The notes under the pieces were generated by a model. The model saw nothing but the letters and a program-made list of their open reading frames with translations, was not told the DNA's origin and did not search any database. Made by a program: the position numbers and the translations under genes. 64,000 nt of DNA, taken from Okeania sp. KiyG1 (lineage in GTDB: Bacteria > Cyanobacteriota > Cyanobacteriia > Cyanobacteriales > Microcoleaceae). This document shows, in pieces, positions 60,061 through 64,000 of the stretch (positions within the stretch are counted from its first letter, which is position 1; every line of letters begins with the position of its first letter). The stretch spans positions 52,837 to 116,836 of the forward strand of contig NZ_BLZO01000171.1 in NCBI RefSeq assembly GCF_014132355.1. Direction: 5' to 3'.

Positions 60061-60697
60061 ATGGTTGATTGTGTCATAAAAAACTGGCAAGGTGAAGAAG
60101 TTGGACAAGCAACTCTCAACTTACGAGTAGCAAAAGAAGAAAGTGCAGCTCATGTTGTTCATAGGTCCTTAAGACTACAAATGGCGAATAACCGCCAAGG
60201 AACAGCCAGCACAAAAACAAGATCTGAAGTCAGAGGTGGAGGTCGTAAACCTTGGCGACAAAAGGAACAGGTAGAGCAAGAGCAGGTTCCATCCGTTCCC
60301 CTCTATGGCGTGGTGGTGGTGTAATTTTTGGTCCTAAACCAAGAGACTACTCTCATAAAATGAACCGCAAGGAAAAACGTCTAGCACTCAGCACCGCCTT
60401 CCAAAGTCGTTCAGAAGACTTAATTGCGATCGAAAATATTTCCGAGCAATTAACAAAACCGAAAACAAAAGAATTAGTCAAGCGATCGCTCGTTGGGGAG
60501 TAGAACCAGAATCTAAAGTTCTGCTGGTATTAGAAGAGAAACAAGAAAATGTATATCTGTCAGGTCGTAATATTGCGAAACTGAAAATCTCTCTAGCTAA
60601 TAATTTGAATATTTACGATATTCTAGAAGCAGATAAAATCATAGCTACCGCAGCAGCAATAGAGAAAATTCAGGAGATGTATGGGGATAAAAGTTGA
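60061..60697 (+). CDS. rplD: Ribosomal protein L4 (two frameshifts in sequence)
   Basis: ATG 60061 starts '[20 protein letters not shown]'. The conserved '[19 protein letters not shown]' is split at about 60258-60265 (short A/G run), and a second single-base loss at about 60480-60482 splits 'KELV' from '[20 protein letters not shown]'. With both restored the protein is about 212 residues and ends 'IQEMYGDKS'. L4 lines the exit tunnel and is essential. The stop codon overlaps the rplW start by 17 bases, so the two are translationally coupled. Confidence 0.9.
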
Positions 60698-60992
60698 TTC
60701 ACGAGATCTAGTGGATATAATCAAATGCCCAGTTGTCACAGAAAAAGCTACTAGATTAATGGAACTAAATCAATACACATTTGATGTAGATCCAAGGGCA
60801 ACAAAGCCAATGATCAAAGCAGCAATTGAACAACTATTTGAAGTAAAAGTAACAGGTATGAATACCCTAAATTTACCAAGAAAAAAGAAAAGAGTAGGTA
60901 AATTTCAAGGCTTCAAACCTAGATATAAAAGAGCCATTGTTAGCTTAGAAGATGGGGAACCAATTAGAAAAATTCTATTCCCAGACCTCTAA
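60681..60992 (+). CDS. rplW: Ribosomal protein L23
   Basis: This is a 103-residue protein with '[20 protein letters not shown]', '[18 protein letters not shown]' and '[16 protein letters not shown]', the L23 signature. L23 sits at the tunnel exit and docks trigger factor and SRP. It is intact and overlaps the end of rplD. Confidence 0.96.
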   Translation: MGIKVDSRDLVDIIKCPVVTEKATRLMELNQYTFDVDPRATKPMIKAAIEQLFEVKVTGMNTLNLPRKKKRVGKFQGFKPRYKRAIVSLEDGEPIRKILFPDL

Positions 60993-61056
60993 AAAAACTC
61001 AACTAAATTTAAAATCTTTAAATCTGTAAAATCTCAAGTGGCATAGAAAATTAATT

Positions 61057-61920
61057 ATGGGTATTCGTTCTTACCGACCCTATACTCCAAGTACCCGAGA
61101 ACATAGTGTATCAGACTTTGCTGAGATAACTAGCTCAAAACCAGAAAAGTCTCTGGTAAAAAACAAGCATAGAAAAAAGGGTCGTAATAACCGTGGTATC
61201 ATTACCTGTCGTCACCGAGGCGGAGGTAGCAAAAAACTATATCGTGTTATCGACTTCCGTCGTAACAAACATAATATTCCGGCCAAAGTAGCATCAGTAG
61301 AATACGATCCGAACCGGAACGCCAGAATAGCACTACTACATTATCAAGATGGAGAAAAACGTTATATCCTTCATCCTGTAGGACTAAAAGTTGGTGCATC
61401 CATTATTTCTGGCATAAACGCTCCCATCGAAATTGGCAACGCCTTACCTCTGAGTCAAATTCCCCTGGGTACAGATGTTCATAATGTGGAACTTGTTCCA
61501 GGTAAAGGAGGACAAATAGTCCGTGCTGCTGGTGCCGCTGCTCAATTGGTAGCAAAAGAAGGCGAATATGTAACAATCAAACTCCCTTCTGGCGAACGGC
61601 GTAAAGTCAGAGCAAGTTGCTACGCAACTCTTGGCCAAGTAGGCAATGTCGATCATAGAAATATCAGCTTAGGTAAAGCAGGTCGCAACCGCTGGAAAGG
61701 TAAAAGACCAACAGTTAGAGGTAGTGTGATGAACCCAGTCGATCACCCTCATGGTGGTGGAGAAGGCCGGGCACCAGTCGGTAGAAGCGGACCAGTTACT
61801 CCTTGGGGTAAGCCAGCATTAGGTCTGAAAACTCGTAAGAAGAGAAAACGGAGTGATGCTTTAATTGTACAACGTCGTCGTAAATCATCTAAACGAGGTA
61901 AAGGTGGACGTCAAAGCTAA
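61057..61920 (+). CDS. rplB: Ribosomal protein L2
   Basis: The 287-residue protein is intact: '[20 protein letters not shown]', '[19 protein letters not shown]', and near the C-terminus '[19 protein letters not shown]', with the conserved His needed for peptidyl transferase assembly. Length is normal for bacteria (about 275-290). Confidence 0.98.
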   Translation: MGIRSYRPYTPSTREHSVSDFAEITSSKPEKSLVKNKHRKKGRNNRGIITCRHRGGGSKKLYRVIDFRRNKHNIPAKVASVEYDPNRNARIALLHYQDGEKRYILHPVGLKVGASIISGINAPIEIGNALPLSQIPLGTDVHNVELVPGKGGQIVRAAGAAAQLVAKEGEYVTIKLPSGERRKVRASCYATLGQVGNVDHRNISLGKAGRNRWKGKRPTVRGSVMNPVDHPHGGGEGRAPVGRSGPVTPWGKPALGLKTRKKRKRSDALIVQRRRKSSKRGKGGRQS

Positions 61921-62263
61921 AAGCAGTCTGTGGTTGATGAGCGTTAACGAAGTCAGAAGTCACCAGTAGGGGCGAATGGCATTCGCCCCCACAGAAGCTT
62001 GTTTTTGCCCCCACAGAAGTTGTTTTTGCCCCCACAGAAGTTGTTTTTGCCCCCACAGAAGTTGTTTTTGCCCCTACAGAAGTTGTTTTTGTAACGGGGA
62101 TTTGAGCAAGCCTCAAAAAATATTTCGCCTTAAAAGGTGGGATTGCGCAACCCAATTATTTTGATAAATCTAATATGGTGCATCAACTTGAGCAATTCTG
62201 ACTTCAGTGAAACTGCATAACACCTCTAACTGGAATTGTATTAAACCAATCATAAATTAAATT
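61921..62263 (+). repeat. 21-bp tandem repeat inside the S10 operon
   Basis: The 343-base rplB-rpsS spacer is much larger than the other gaps in the operon. Bases 61965-61990 hold the palindrome 'ggggcgaatggcattcgccc'. It is followed to about 62092 by a tandem of 'cccccacagaagttgttttt'-type 21-base units, about five copies, the first with a small change and the last with cccct. Apparent ORFs here (both strands) are translations of the repeat. The remaining 170 bases are AT-rich and lead to rpsS. Confidence 0.85.
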
Positions 62264-62536
62264 ATGGCTCGATCTTTAAAAAAGGACCATTCATCGCAGA
62301 TCATCTATTGAAAAAATAGAAGATTTAAACGAAAAAATCAAAAAACAAGTAATTAAAACTTGGTCAAGAGCTTCAACTATTATTCCTGACATGGTAGGTC
62401 ATACGATCGCAGTACATAACGGACGGCAACACGTCCCTGTATTTATCTCCGATCAGATGGTAGGCCATAAGTTAGGGAATTTGCACCGACTAGAACCTAT
62501 CGAGGTCACGGTTCAGATAGAAAATCTAAAAGATAA
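62264..62536 (+). CDS. rpsS: Ribosomal protein S19 (two frameshifts in sequence)
   Basis: ATG 62264 reads '[20 protein letters not shown]' if one A is restored in the run at 62278-62283. The next part '[20 protein letters not shown]' and '[14 protein letters not shown]' is in frame, with a second loss in the G-run at 62475-62477. The product is about 91 residues, as normal. S19 is a head protein of the small subunit and is essential. Both breaks are in homopolymers. Confidence 0.92.
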
Positions 62537-62573
62537 ATAGAAAACTCGTTGAAATTGATAATTGGAGAAAGGT

Positions 62574-62930
62574 ATGCCTGTAGATACCAGTGAAGAAGTA
62601 AAAGCCGTAGCACGTTACATCCGAATGTCTCCCTTTAAAGTGCGACGCGTACCAGACCAAATTCGTGGCATCTCTTACCGGAAAGCGTTGATCGTACTTG
62701 AATTTATGCCATATCGTTCCTGTGACCCTGTGCGTAAAGCATTGCGTTCAGCAGCAGCGAATGCCGAGCATAATAAAGGAATAGACCCAGAAACCTTAGT
62801 TGTATCCAAAGCCTTTGCCGATCAAGGGCCTTGTTTGCCACGCTACCGACCCCGCGCTCAAGGTCGTGCTTACAGAATTCGTAAACCTACTTGTCACATT
62901 ACAGTTGCAGTAGCTCCTGTAGTTGATTAG
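62574..62930 (+). CDS. rplV: Ribosomal protein L22
   Basis: This is a 118-residue protein from ATG 62574, preceded by a good ribosome binding site (ggagaaagg). It has '[18 protein letters not shown]', '[20 protein letters not shown]' and '[19 protein letters not shown]', the L22 signature. An upstream TTG in frame (62562) is less likely. Intact. Confidence 0.97.
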   Translation: MPVDTSEEVKAVARYIRMSPFKVRRVPDQIRGISYRKALIVLEFMPYRSCDPVRKALRSAAANAEHNKGIDPETLVVSKAFADQGPCLPRYRPRAQGRAYRIRKPTCHITVAVAPVVD

Positions 62931-62982
62931 TAGAGAAAGGAACTTGAACGATTAGATTAAATTAATTTAAGTTATAGACGTA

Positions 62983-63710
62983 ATGGGACAAAAATACATC
63001 CAACTGGTTTTAGATTAGGCATTACCCAAGAGCATCGCTCTCGCTGGTATGCTGATGCTAAAAATTACCCAGAGTTGTTGGAAGAAGACCACAAAATTCG
63101 TAAATATGTAAAGCAAACTCTGGCAAATGCAGGCATCTCTCAAATCAGAATAGAGCGCAAAGCAGACCAGATAGACTTAGAAGTTAGCACGGCAAGACCA
63201 GGTGTAGTGGTTGGTAGAGGCGGAGCAGGCATTGAGTCTTTGAGAGTAGGTTTACAACAACTTTTGGGTAGCAACCGTCAAATCAGAATCAACGTTGTTG
63301 AAGTGACAAAAGTAGACACTGATTCCATGCTTATTGGTGAATACATTGCTCAACAACTAGAAAAAAGGGTTTCTTTTCGTCGAGTTGTACGTCAAGCTAT
63401 AACTAGGGCTCAAAAAGCAGGCGTAGAAGGCATAAAAGTGCAGGTAAGTGGAAGAGTCAATGGAGCAGAAATTGCTCGTACCGAGGTGACAAGAGAAGGT
63501 AGTGTGCCATTGCATACATTGAGAGCTGACATTGACTATGCTTACTGTACTGCTAAAACAATTTACGGCATCCTTGGGATCAAGGTTTGGATATTCAAAG
63601 GAGAAATTATTCCTGGTCAAGAAGATATGGGAAATTCTCAAGTAAATCAACCAAAACGTAGACAACAAAAACGTCGTCAGCAATATGAAGACAGGTCTAA
63701 TGAAGGATGA
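62983..63710 (+). CDS. rpsC: Ribosomal protein S3 (frameshifted in sequence)
   Basis: ATG 62983 starts '[20 protein letters not shown]' when one A is added to the run 62990-62994; without it the frame stops after 12 codons. The rest is open: KH domain '[20 protein letters not shown]', then '[14 protein letters not shown]' and '[20 protein letters not shown]'. About 242 residues. The C-terminus is Gln/Arg-rich. Essential small-subunit protein at the mRNA entry. Confidence 0.94.
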
Positions 63711-63875
63711 ATTTAGAATTCAGAATTTAGAATTTAGAATTCAGAATTTGTAACGGTATGCGCGAGCAAGTATCCAAAAACAGTATCCGCTCAGTCAGAT
63801 ATTACTTTTGAATTGCGCGTAGCGCCATAACTGACTTTCTAGGAAAATACTAAATTAAGCAGTAAATAGTAGACT

Positions 63876-64000
63876 ATGTTAAGTCCTAAAAGAACAAAAT
63901 TCCGTAAACAGCAACGCGGACGAATGAGAGGTAATGCAAATAGTGGCAATAGCATTGCTTTTGGTGAATTTGCTCTCCAAGCATTAGAACCTTCTTGGAT
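63876..64000 (+). CDS. rplP: Ribosomal protein L16, 5' part (runs off the window)
   Basis: ATG 63876 gives '[20 protein letters not shown]', the standard L16 start, and continues to the last base. About 41 of about 140 residues are present. Between rpsC and rplP are 165 bases with an (aatttagaattcag)-like tandem repeat (63713-63745) and a short palindrome (about 63755-63830). Confidence 0.95.
   Translation, partial: MLSPKRTKFRKQQRGRMRGNANSGNSIAFGEFALQALEPSW

Noticed and set aside
61889-62164. Repetitive proteins on both strands between rplB and rpsS
   Set aside because: They translate the 21-bp tandem repeat in two frames and have no other coding evidence.

Overview
The window looks like chromosomal DNA from a marine filamentous cyanobacterium of the Trichodesmium/Okeania/Lyngbya type. 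Lineage markers are crtR, ndhN next to ldpA, a Ycf45-type ATPase, the cyanobacterial S10 order (rplC-rplD-rplW-rplB-rpsS-rplV-rpsC-rplP), HIP1 octamers (GCGATCGC), heptameric short tandem repeats and low GC. Roughly a third of it is non-coding and is filled with repeats and non-autonomous mobile elements.

Layout. 1-3.6 kb is a pile of broken mobile elements: an IS5-like transposase remnant abuts a truncated group II intron that sits in a decayed tnpB. 3.7-5.9 kb carries an HTH protein and a dynamin-like GTPase. 5.9-9.3 kb is mostly repeats, with a tnpB tail, a HEARO (IscB omega-RNA-like) element and tRNA-Gln(TTG). A DnaJ-TPR membrane protein, pyk, crtR and an SDR gene follow, separated by repeat-rich DNA. 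18.9-21.4 kb holds a CHAT-FHA protein with a small partner gene. The map gene at 21.7-23.1 kb is broken by two insertions, one of them a second HEARO element. A 72-bp x 13 tandem array lies at 26.1-27.1 kb.

29.6-53.3 kb is dominated by signal transduction: a LOV-domain (blue-light) histidine kinase, a receiver protein, CheB and a first chemoreceptor; then, on the minus strand, cheR(TPR)-cheW-cheW-mcp-mcp-cheA(REC). This reads as an almost complete chemosensory or phototaxis system. Inserted among these genes are a tnpB split by an ORF-less group II intron and a Ser/Thr kinase-FGE protein whose C-terminus has the codon pattern of a diversity-generating-retroelement variable region. 54-57.9 kb has the Ycf45-like ATPase, ldpA and ndhN. 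59.3-64 kb is the S10 ribosomal protein operon, running off the end of the window in rplP.

Caution on broken genes. rplC, rplD, rpsS, rpsC, cheR, one mcp and the CHAT gene are all interrupted by apparent one-base losses, nearly all in homopolymer runs. Because several of these genes are essential, most such frameshifts are probably sequencing errors, not decay. The in-frame stops in the kinase-FGE and Uma2 genes and the insertions in map are not of that kind.
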